Source: Symbiodinium natans (Eukaryota; Sar; Dinophyceae; Suessiales; Symbiodiniaceae). Taken from it: DNA of 60,000 nt. Position 1 is the stretch's first letter; each line of letters opens with the position of its first letter. The stretch is from positions 1 to 60,000 of the forward strand of contig CAJNDS010000693.1 of the NCBI GenBank assembly GCA_905221605.1, written 5' to 3'. Below the pieces are notes generated by a model. That model made no database searches, was not told the DNA's origin, and saw only the letters and a list, made by a program, of their open reading frames with translations. The position numbers were made by a program, and so were the translations under genes. Shown piece after piece: positions 52,714-60,000 of this stretch.

Positions 52714-53118
52714 TTAACGCGTGGAGCGGTGTAGCAGTTGGTGTTCTATGGGCCCCGGCGATGTGAATCCGGAGGGCATGCCGGGGTTGTAGGCCCCGGC
52801 AGGGCCCCCGATGGGGCCACCGATGGGGCCACCGACGGGGCCACCGATGGGGCCACCGCAGGGGCCCACGGAAGTCCCTGGCATGGCCCCTGGCATGGCC
52901 CCTGGCATGCCCTGTGGCATCATCTGCTGGGTCGGCAGCGAGTATGCCTGTGAGTACCTGTTCAATAAAAGCTGTGAGAGTTGTGGAAGCAGTTCGGGGA
53001 CCGTTTGGGTGGCCGCCGTTGTTGCAACTCTCACAATTCTTCTCGGGGCCCCTGCGGGCCCGCACCGGCCATGAGCGGGAGCTGCGCAATCAGCACTCTT
53101 GGAAAGGTGCCAACACAT
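52714..53118 (-). CDS. Gly/Pro/Met-rich low-complexity protein or exon
   Basis: A 134-codon minus frame: ELLPQLSQLLLNRYSQAYSL, then TQQMMPQGMPGAMPGAMPG, then GGPIGGPVGGPIGGP repeats, AYNPGMPSGF and a stop. The Q/M/P-rich part before the repeat suggests a disordered tail. A plus frame with MGPPTGPP repeats also exists, but it lacks protein-like flanks. Strand choice rests on that and on the strand bias of the window. Confidence 0.35.
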   Translation of the reverse strand: MCWHLSKSADCAAPAHGRCGPAGAPRRIVRVATTAATQTVPELLPQLSQLLLNRYSQAYSLPTQQMMPQGMPGAMPGAMPGTSVGPCGGPIGGPVGGPIGGPIGGPAGAYNPGMPSGFTSPGPIEHQLLHRSTR

Positions 53119-53434
53119 GCGGAGCCAGCTTCGCCCCAGGCCTGATCTTCAGGGTCGTACCTCACAACGAGGGTGGACTCAGCGGTCAGCCCAGGCCCCA
53201 CACTACGAAAACATCTGGGTCCGCTGACGTGACTCCCGCGGATCTGGAGCTCCGATCGTGCAGCCCACCCTCAAGGAGCTGTTGCTCCGCTGTAAACAGA
53301 AATCATGATAGCTGAAGTATGCTGAAGTGGAAGGCCCAGATCAAAGCCTGGCTTGGGTTTTTCTGAGCCCTGCCTGAAACTTGGAGAAAGAGTTGCGGGC
53401 ACCAAACCACCATTGAAAAGGCCTAAGGCCAGGG

Positions 53435-53600
53435 CTATGTCTCGCACAAGTCAATTTGCACTTCCGTAGCCCGCGGCAGGTAGCCATCCAACTGAGGGAA
53501 GCGATCCACCTCAGCCGACCCACACATCTGACTTGACACATCTGTTTCTGTGAATGCTTCCGGTCTGGATCCGAGAACTCTGCAATCTCGTCGTAGTAAT
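53435..53600 (-). CDS. Isolated candidate copy of the giant-gene domain (module A)
   Basis: The minus strand reads EAFTETDVSSQMCGSAEVDR then FPQLDGYLPRATEVQIDLCE. The FTETD start and the AEVxxxxPxxLxGxxxxxxxIQLxxAT pattern match the block at 9.8 kb (AEVNWTAPDPLEGTKF, IQLEWATC). It lies about 13 kb upstream of the main gene with repeats between, so it may belong to a second gene of the family. Confidence 0.4.
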
Positions 53601-53679
53601 ACCAAGAGGCATGGGTGCAGGCCCAACCTGTTCTCAACGACAGCAGCTACGAACGGGACTTTGCCCACTCGATGTCGAC

Positions 53680-54360
53680 CCCGAAAGACGTACAGGTTAC
53701 GCAGAAGTCTTGTGCAGTAAAGTCAGTGCTCCCCCGACAACAGCATAGCGACCGCCTTGCACAGTGGATTGGCATGTTGTTCATGCGAACTTATGCGAAC
53801 TCTTTGTAAGGGATCGCTGCTTGTCAACTCGTGACACGGGGGTTGATGTACACCTGCTTGGACAAGCATGGCCACAGTGCTAGGGCGCACATTTGACACG
53901 AGGGTCTCTGTGGCCTCGCGCTGTCGCCGTCGAAAAACTTGGGCTCAGGCAGCAAAGGGCAAGGACTGCAGCAAATATCAGGAGGGCCTTGGTCGGTTTA
54001 TCTAAGTTGAAATAGCCGCGTGCTATGTGCGTTGACCTTTTGTTAGGCTTGTCACTTGGTATACTTGTGCGATCGTCCAGTGGCACCCCTGCTAATCTGC
54101 CCAGCTTTTGAGGCATCCGCCCAGAAGCCGTGCTACTCTGCGGCAATGGAAAAATCTGTCGGTGAGCAGTTCTCGGTTCGCCGTGAGGCCCAAGCACAGC
54201 ACCATTTTTTCAAGCCTGCTTGGAGGCTCTTCAGACTTCATGCCCTTCACGCCCTTCCCTCCAGACACCTAAGACCGTGAACGAGCAGAGTCGCCTCAGG
54301 TCTTTTGGCATGGCTTATAGGGACTGAGTCGGTCTCGACCGAACTCACTTCATGGTTTCT
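53680..54360. other. No gene recognised
   Basis: Short open frames on both strands, none with a recognisable or clearly protein-like pattern. Confidence 0.3.
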
Positions 54361-54366
54361 CACCTC

Positions 54367-54756
54367 CTAACCTCCCTGATCCTCAGGGCCGTCAATGCAA
54401 ATTTCTGCTCCCGGTTCTGGAGGAGCCGAGGAACTTGCAGGACGACCAGCTGACCCGAAAAGTCTGGGAGGCCGAAACCCGACATCGCACGTGACTCGCA
54501 CGTGACACTGCTCGAGAAGACATTTCCGAATGCAATTGGCTTGCAGGGCAAAGCGGCACAGCGAAGGTGGTTGTGGCGGTGACTTGAGCGAAGTCACGCG
54601 GAGGAAGCATGTGTGATCACGTGAGGCAGCATGCTTCGTGCACGAGCCCTGCGGCAGCTCCTTCGGCAAGGCCCGGAGCCTTCTCTCCAACAAGAAGTCA
54701 CAAGAGAACCAAAGTGTTGGGGGACCGTACGCGTTTATGAGTTTATAAGTGGACAT
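54367..54756 (-). CDS. Candidate exon, Cys-containing, unrecognised
   Basis: A 129-codon minus frame. Its C-terminal half (FALQANCIRKCLLEQCHVRV, then TCDVGFRPPRLFGSAGRPAS) is plausible protein and ends in a stop at 54367. The N-terminal half is less convincing. No family. Confidence 0.22.
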   Translation of the reverse strand: MSTYKLINAYGPPTLWFSCDFLLERRLRALPKELPQGSCTKHAASRDHTCFLRVTSLKSPPQPPSLCRFALQANCIRKCLLEQCHVRVTCDVGFRPPRLFGSAGRPASSSAPPEPGAEICIDGPEDQGG

Positions 54757-55042
54757 ATTCTATGTGACGTTATCATCAGGCGCTTCGCGCCCGTCGAATG
54801 ATTGTTCTGGATGTCGCTTGCTTGCGACACCTCTCGGCCAATGTCGACCGCGAAATTCCTCTTGGTGTCTTGCTGCTTTACTGCATGTCTGCTCACTTTC
54901 GCGCTAGTCCTGCGGCTTTGTGCGTCATCAACTCGTTAGGGCAACGGCACAGATATGGAGCTGGAACCATGGAACGGCCCTAAGGCTAATTCTACTTCAA
55001 CTACAACAAGTTTGAGCTTGACTAAGTGCTGCACCCACCAGC

Positions 55043-55498
55043 TCAGTGAGCCACCTGAGCATCCAATGCTGCAACCGCAAGAAGAACTGACGGCTCTCGA
55101 ATGATTTCCGAATGATGCTCTACCGACTTCCACCCTCCCCAACCCGCCGCAGCGTTTGAGACTCGCACCGGAGGCCTCAGATGCGACTCTCCGCTCAGTC
55201 GCTGTCTCTTAAGGTCTTCGTTTGCTTCTGAGAAAACCTTTCTAATACTCACTCGCACGCCAAGCTCCCCACGGTCACAAGTGAGCAATTGAACTCCTGA
55301 GACAAAGCAAGAGAGCCACGAAAATTTGGTCCATTTCCGTGGCATATGCTGGGTTGCGGGCCTCACCCGTCCGGTCACTGATGACAGCCTCCTTGGAGGA
55401 AACAAAGTGGGCTCAGCCTCACATGCCTTGTGATCGAGCGCGCATGTCCTCAGACACGGAAGTCGCTGCACGGCAGTGGTCGATGACATCCTCGCCAC
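55043..55498 (-). CDS. Candidate exon(s), unrecognised
   Basis: The best part is VQLLTCDRGELGVRVSIRKV followed by FSEANEDLKRQRLSGESHLR (around 55300-55165), with charged, protein-like spacing. Upstream, 55500-55440 in another frame reads GEDVIDHCRAATSVSEDMRA, suggesting a separate exon. No family recognised. Confidence 0.28.
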   Translation of the reverse strand: MARMSSTTAVQRLPCLRTCALDHKACEAEPTLFPPRRLSSVTGRVRPATQHMPRKWTKFSWLSCFVSGVQLLTCDRGELGVRVSIRKVFSEANEDLKRQRLSGESHLRPPVRVSNAAAGWGGWKSVEHHSEIIREPSVLLAVAALDAQVAH

Positions 55499-55499
55499 C

Positions 55500-55656
55500 T
55501 GATCTTTGCCAAACTACAACCTTCCGCGGCAGCGGAGGTCGCGCTCAAGGACACCGAATCTGACATTTCTGAACTTTGAAACTCGAGCGAAGAGCAAGCT
55601 AGCTCCTTGCATCCGGATGGAACCATATGAAGCCTCAGCAAGGTGGTGCAATTCAC
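55500..55656 (-). CDS. Candidate exon, Ser-rich
   Basis: The minus strand reads CSSLEFQSSEMSDSVSLSAT then SAAAEGCSLAKIR, followed by a possible AG acceptor or donor zone and the block at 55.44-55.50 kb. Possibly the same gene as the neighbouring exons. Function unknown. Confidence 0.28.
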
Positions 55657-55689
55657 TCAGCAGCTCACGTTAATGCTGTAAGTGACCTG

Positions 55690-56174
55690 AGTGCATGACA
55701 CGTCGTCGTCCTGGCCACGTGATTCCATCCGGCTGAGAACGGGCAATGTGAGTCGCTGGGCGCCCCACACTCTTGTAAAAGACCAGGCCTGCAATTCTCC
55801 AACGCAGTCTTCTGTCGGACTGACGAGCGCACTGAGCCCACAGCCCCTGGCTTATCCCTTCTTCGGCCTGATGACAGGACCCGCACAAAGGTGCCCGGCA
55901 TCTGCATCGCCTCAGATGCAAGCTCATCCCAAACCTCATCCCACATCCAGTGCACATGGAGGCAGCCCGCCTCATCGCTCGCAACGCCGGCCTTGGCCTT
56001 GACGTACGCGGCACCGGCTGCGGAGGAGGCATTCGCTGAGGGGCTCGGTGTCGAGGTGAACAATGACCATGAGGATGTTGTTACTATGGAGTCCGCGGCT
56101 GGTTGCAGAGGTAGAGCAGCTGTTGCGCCCGCGGCCGACACTGTCCCCGCAACAGTCCCCGCGACAATCGGCAC
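55690..56174 (-). CDS. Ala/Ser-rich exon linked to the 16-residue repeat protein
   Basis: The minus strand reads PIVAGTVAGTVSAAGATAAL, SSWSLFTSTPSPSANASSAA, then a globular-looking part DEAGCLHVHWMWDEVWDELA and SEAMQMPGTFVRVL. A TCGAG/G acceptor lies just before the start, consistent with an intron between it and the VPT-repeat exon. No family recognised; WMWDEVWDEL is a distinctive acidic/Trp-rich motif. Confidence 0.35.
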
Positions 56175-56238
56175 CTCGACACGAGGGAGCTATGAGCTAT
56201 GTTTTCAAGCGAGCTGAAAAAGGAGAAAGAGCGAGATC

Positions 56239-57288
56239 TCATGCAGTGTGTCCCTCTAAGCTTGCGACCGCGGGGACTCCGGGGAGCCCGGGACGCGTGG
56301 TGGCTGCGGTGGGCACTCCGGTGGGCACTCCGGCCGTGGGCACTCCGGTGGGCACTCCGGTGGGCACTCCGGTGGGCACCCCGGTGGGCACGGCGCTGGG
56401 CACCCCTGGCACCGTGCCAGGCATGCTGGTGGGCACGCCGGTGGGCAGCCCGGTGGCCACAACGGCGGAAATTTCGGTGGGCACTTTGGTGGGCACTTCC
56501 GTAAAAACCCCGCTAGGCACCGCGGTGGGCGTGGTGGGCACTTCAGTCGGCAATTCGGTGGGCACCCCGGCAATCACCCCAGCGGGCACCGCAGCAGGCT
56601 CGGTAACCACTGCCACCTCGGTTGGTACCGCGGTGGTCGCGCCGGAAGGCAACGCCGTGTTTGTGGGCACTTCGGTGGACGCACCGTTGGACACCACAGA
56701 AGGCACCATGGTGGGCACGTCGGTGGACGCACCGTTGGACACCACGGAAGGCACCATGGTGGGCACTTCGGTGGACACACCGTTGGACACCACAGAAGGC
56801 ACCATGGTGGGCACTTCGGTGGACACACCGTTGGACACCACAGAAGGCACCATGGTGGGCACTTCGGTGGACACACCGTTGGACACCACAGAAGGCACCA
56901 TGGTGGGCACTTCGGTGGACACACCGTTGGACACCACAGAAGGCACCATGGTGGGCACTTCGGTGGACACACCGTTGGACACCACAGAAGGCACCATGGT
57001 GGGCACTTCGGTGGACGCACCGTTGGACACCGCAGTAGGCACCATGGTGGGCACTTCGGTGGACACACCGTTGGACACAGTAGGCACCCCGGCAGGCACA
57101 ACGTTGGGCACCACCCCAGGCACCACCCCAGGCACCACACCAGGCATGACCGGCGCGGACGTCGTGAGCGCCTGCCCCCGAGTGTAAAGCAAAGTCTGTG
57201 GAATGCATACTGTAGATGAGTACCTACAGTACCGCCGCCTGAAAGGCACTGATGGCAATCGTTGTGGCAGGCGCTGACACGTGCTCAT
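56239..57288 (-). CDS. Repetitive Val/Pro/Thr/Ser protein
   Basis: A 349-codon minus frame. The first part contains about eight copies of a 16-residue repeat, VSNGVSTEVPTMVPSV (48-bp DNA unit, 56.65-57.08 kb). The second part has GVPT repeats from a 12-bp unit, and it ends PAVASLEGHTA plus stop. Such a sequence suggests an extended, possibly glycosylated surface or wall protein. The opposite strand is also open for 374 codons with VGTSVDTPLDTTEGTM repeats; I favour minus because other credible coding in the window is on minus, but the sequence alone does not decide. Confidence 0.4.
   Translation of the reverse strand: MSTCQRLPQRLPSVPFRRRYCRYSSTVCIPQTLLYTRGQALTTSAPVMPGVVPGVVPGVVPNVVPAGVPTVSNGVSTEVPTMVPTAVSNGASTEVPTMVPSVVSNGVSTEVPTMVPSVVSNGVSTEVPTMVPSVVSNGVSTEVPTMVPSVVSNGVSTEVPTMVPSVVSNGVSTEVPTMVPSVVSNGASTDVPTMVPSVVSNGASTEVPTNTALPSGATTAVPTEVAVVTEPAAVPAGVIAGVPTELPTEVPTTPTAVPSGVFTEVPTKVPTEISAVVATGLPTGVPTSMPGTVPGVPSAVPTGVPTGVPTGVPTGVPTAGVPTGVPTAATTRPGLPGVPAVASLEGHTA
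56655..57080. repeat. 48-bp tandem repeat, about eight to nine units
   Basis: The unit is GGCACCATGGTGGGCACTTC then GGTGGACACACCGTTGGACA and CCACAGAA. Units are nearly identical, with a few changes confined mostly to one or two positions. A 12-bp GGTGGGCACTCC repeat lies at 56308-56400. Confidence 0.95.
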
Positions 57289-57639
57289 GCAGATCCTGAG
57301 AAGAACTGGGAATCACAAACACTCTCGCTCCGGAGCAAGATGGAGCAAGGAACTCTCCTGTGGAACCTCACAGAGCCGCTGGACATAGGCTCCGGCCACG
57401 ACCTCGAAAGCACCGCAGAGCACTACAGCAACCGCGGGAGGCCCACTGGACACTCGGCCAGCGCAGCTGCTTCCGTGCCCTTCAGGAAGGTGTCAGTGGT
57501 AGGCCTCTGCATAAGCTCCGTGCGGCACCGAATCAGCACAGCCGAGGCGACTGAGGGCCAAGGCGGATATACAAGGCCACCCCCATCATACCAGCATCCG
57601 TCCTCGCACGAGCCAGCTACTCACGGCGCAAGACCCTTT

Positions 57640-57965
57640 GCACCGTTCTGGCCATTGCGGTGTTGCCGGTGTTGCTGTCCCCCGTGGAGTATCTCCAGGC
57701 TTGACAGGTCAAGTGAGATAAGCACGTGTGGTTGCCTCAGCACTCGATTGCGCTGCGAGCCCGATGCCCCGATGAGTTGTGACACGAGGCCCCAGCACAT
57801 CGTGACTGCCTTGTCAGCAAGGCACTCAATAGCTTCAATAGCTACTTTACGGCCAAGATCCGGAGGGGCCTGTTCCACATCGGAACCGAAGGCTGTCTTG
57901 CTGAAGGCATACTGCAATCCCGTCACCTGCACTGGCCGGTGGCCGTCATCCCGTCTGCGATACAT
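57640..57965 (-). CDS. Exon of an unrecognised protein
   Basis: The minus strand reads VTGLQYAFSKTAFGSDVEQA, DLGRKVAIEAIECLADKAVT and SQRNRVLRQPHVLISLDLSS. The amphipathic spacing and charge pattern are strongly protein-like. It probably follows the exon at 57.97-58.15 kb in the same gene. No family recognised. Confidence 0.45.
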
Positions 57966-57969
57966 ATAG

Positions 57970-58147
57970 CATTCCTCGCCAAGTGTGGCACCTCGAAGCC
58001 ACGCAAGTCTTTCAAAACCTCAGCTGTCCACAAGAATCCACAAGAGCAGTGCGACTGAGCACTCTGCGCTGCGTTCTGCCAAGTCACTCGATAACGTCCG
58101 CGCAAGAAGCGCTTCGCAGCCAGAATCTTCTCCTCAACATCGGTTCT
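57970..58147 (-). CDS. Exon of the same unrecognised protein
   Basis: The minus strand reads DVEEKILAAKRFLRGRYRVT, WQNAAQSAQSHC, then AEVLKDLRGFEVPHLARNAI. An in-frame stop lies just upstream, after an AAAG that could serve as acceptor, so it joins the next exon by splicing. Confidence 0.45.
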
Positions 58148-58152
58148 TTAGT

Positions 58153-58300
58153 GACTCTACGCATGGCTCAAGCTTGATTTTCGAAAGCTGCTCGACCGCT
58201 TTGGGACCCGTCGCAAGGACAGCAGGCCTGCGCATCGTGTCGAAAACAATCATAGCCCGTGCCTTGCCAGCACTCCAACCTCAGGCAACTCCAGGCAACT
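58153..58300 (-). CDS. Exon of the same unrecognised protein
   Basis: The minus strand reads GWSAGKARAMIVFDTMRRPA, VLATGPKAVEQLSKIKLEPC, then VESLK. A TGA immediately before GWSAG, at ...CCTGAG/GT, marks a likely acceptor. Charged helices dominate; no family recognised. Confidence 0.45.
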
Positions 58301-58932
58301 GGATCTCAGGACGCAAAGCGATTGTCCCTTCATGTGCTTTCCTTTTTGGACATCTCAGCGCGCTGCATCCCGGCATCGGTTTCGACGACCTGGAACATTG
58401 CGCACGTGACGTTCTCGCGACAATTCCTGAGACGACGCACGCCACTCACCGCACAAAACGAAGGACAGTGCTTCAAGCAGTCTGACGGCGCGGCGTTTCA
58501 CAAGTCTCAGACCTGCCACAGAAGGAGCAAACACAACCAATGAAGAAGGGAACGCTTTGGCAAGAGCCAGGTTGGCGTCTCGTCCGGCATCAGGTGCAGG
58601 CCTAAACCTTGAGTTGAAAAAGCGTCAGTCATATCAAGACAGTCTCAGGCTCCCTCGTACAGATATACACGCATGAACACAAAGGCTCTGTGGCCCCTGT
58701 AAATCGACACTAAAACTGCGAGCTTGCGAGCCTTCCTTGTTTGTTGAGATGAATTGAAAGAGGCGAAAGGAGAAAGGAATTCGGTCTGGTCACTATATCT
58801 CACCGTTCTCTTCACGTATCTGTAAGCACGAGCTGCAGTGCATTTGTAAGCCAAGAAAGACCCATGAAAACTGGTCCAAAAAGGTTACGGCGAAACGCGT
58901 TGAGGAAGAAACTAAATTATCTTCGCAAAGTG

Positions 58933-59350
58933 CTAGAAGATCAACCGTAGCTGCTGGACGGGTCTCTTAAACAGGAGATTAGAAGGGCATTCGCAAAATC
59001 TCGCAGTGTCTAGACGCCTAACAGATTTTTTGCTGGAGTGTTTCAAGACTCGCAACAGCATGCATGTGTGAGCAGCATGTGTGAGCCCCTGACAGGTCCC
59101 CGGCCAGCCTGTGGCAGTGTCCTGGGAGGAAAGATCCAAGGCACCGTTCGCCTGAAATTTTGCAGAGGTCACGCGCTCCTCTAGCACCTGCATGATCGAG
59201 CCCTTGCACAAAGCAGGCTTCCCGGTCTGGCAACGTGCAAGGGGCATTCAAAGTCACTGCGTCAGAGCTGGAGAAGAAGGGAATATCGGCATCAACGTCA
59301 ATTCTCGTTGGCACGACCGATGCATAGTGTGGCCAGCATTGCAAGGGCAC
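58933..59350 (-). CDS. Candidate exons, unrecognised
   Basis: Two minus frames give credible pieces: RIDVDADIPFFSSSDAVTLN (about 59310-59250) and, in another frame, LCKGSIMQVLEERVTSAKFQ then ANGALDLSSQDTATG (about 59215-59110). They could be one exon with a shift, or two exons. No family. Confidence 0.25.
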
Positions 59351-59399
59351 CGGGACCTAGGCGGATGCTCGGAGAGCTAAACAGAGCTCCCCTAAGCTC

Positions 59400-60000
59400 C
59401 TTTCTCTTGCTGAGATCCCATATGGGATCCCAGCCATGCCGGAAGTAAAGGTGGACGCGGACTCTCGCGCCGTCCGACCTGGCAGGACGATGAGGGGGGA
59501 AGCAAAGGGCTCACAAGAAGAGCTCTTGGAACTCAGACACTACCAAGCAACACATATCACAGACGCCTTCCCACACAACTCCCAACTTAAGCCGCCGGCC
59601 AGGGAAGTGAATGCTGGGCGATGCGGTGCAGCCGGGGCTGGCCTCTCAAGGAAGAGTTCCGCTCAGAGAAACTCAGAGAAGCCCCTTCCCCCTTCCCCCC
59701 TTCCCCCCCCCTTCTTCTTCATATCGATGCCTCTCAGAAGACCGCACACCGCTCTCGCGCCCCCCCTCCAGAATTAATTTCCCCCCCCGCCTGCAAGCCG
59801 CTCAGAAAGCTCCTCTCCGCCTCGAAGTCCAAAAGACAGAGGCAGAGCAAAGCAGAGGCAGAGGCAGAAAAACTTAAGAAGGTTGCAATGAAGGGGAATT
59901 CTCTCGAAAGCAAGAGTTTTTTGAACGGAATGGAAACTCCGCCCAACTCTTCTGGGCATCGCACAACGCACTCGGCCGGCCCAGCCACGAAACTGGCAGC
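59400..60000. other. Right edge, no gene recognised
   Basis: C-rich runs at 59690-59710 and 59760-59790, and a GAGGCAGAG repeat at 59838-59870. Nothing convincing on either strand. Confidence 0.3.

Noticed and set aside
56063-57187. 374-codon plus-strand frame as the gene at this locus
   Set aside because: Equally open to the minus frame; minus is preferred because of neighbouring minus exons. This is not decisive, so the ambiguity is stated in the feature.

Overview
The window reads as nuclear DNA of a eukaryotic alga, most likely a dinoflagellate (Symbiodinium-like). The reasons are coding cut into many short pieces, TTTAGGG telomere-type arrays scattered inside the sequence, abundant minisatellites and very long C or G runs, and recognisable coding almost entirely on one strand (minus). 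The organism call is inference; other TTTAGGG protists are possible. No bacterial gene organisation, CRISPR array, rRNA or convincing tRNA was seen.

From about 2.2 to 40 kb the minus strand carries one very large, intron-rich gene, or a tandem family of such genes. I found it by reading short conserved peptide blocks, not long open frames. More than 80 blocks fit one repeated domain of roughly 90-100 residues with four parts in fixed order. Module A is FTDxDLDxGELGG followed by VTWTPP. Module B is VTxYxVYLAEDxxGxxRS. Module C is VPVGTNxxxVPADT. Module D is THLLVYTRSSLAEQTTP followed by SLxIxDxxAxVxN, which leads into the next A. The W-x-x-P and Y-x-V pattern resembles fibronectin type III, but the linker and the module C and D motifs are distinctive. 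At least 20 copies are visible, with Thr-rich linkers near 6.8-7.2 kb. Introns hold the repeats: an 84-C run (4.9 kb), an 80-90 bp minisatellite (16-16.75 kb), a palindromic GTAGGCCTAC array (20.6-21.95 kb), an AT-rich island (27.3-27.5 kb) and a 50-bp minisatellite (33.45-35 kb).

The stretch from 40.6 to 48.2 kb is repeat-dominated. It holds a CCGCGGAAGG array, a CCTGCTTG array, and a roughly 600-bp unit in three tandem copies plus decayed ones. Each unit carries a conserved minus-strand terminal exon and its own TTTAGGG array. Two modules of 'TTTAGGG array, stem-loop, GC-rich spacer, TTTAGGG array' follow, separated by a 30-bp minisatellite.

From 48.2 to 60 kb there are scattered minus-strand exons. 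They include frameshifted fragments of an ABCB-type ABC exporter and a Bcr/CflA-like MFS transporter with two strong hairpins between them, a Gly/Pro/Met-rich tail, a 16-residue-repeat protein, several unrecognised exons, and one isolated candidate copy of the giant-gene domain at 53.5 kb. The left end (1-2.1 kb) is C-rich repeats and telomere-type arrays.

Exon ends are approximate, because splice sites cannot be proved from sequence alone.
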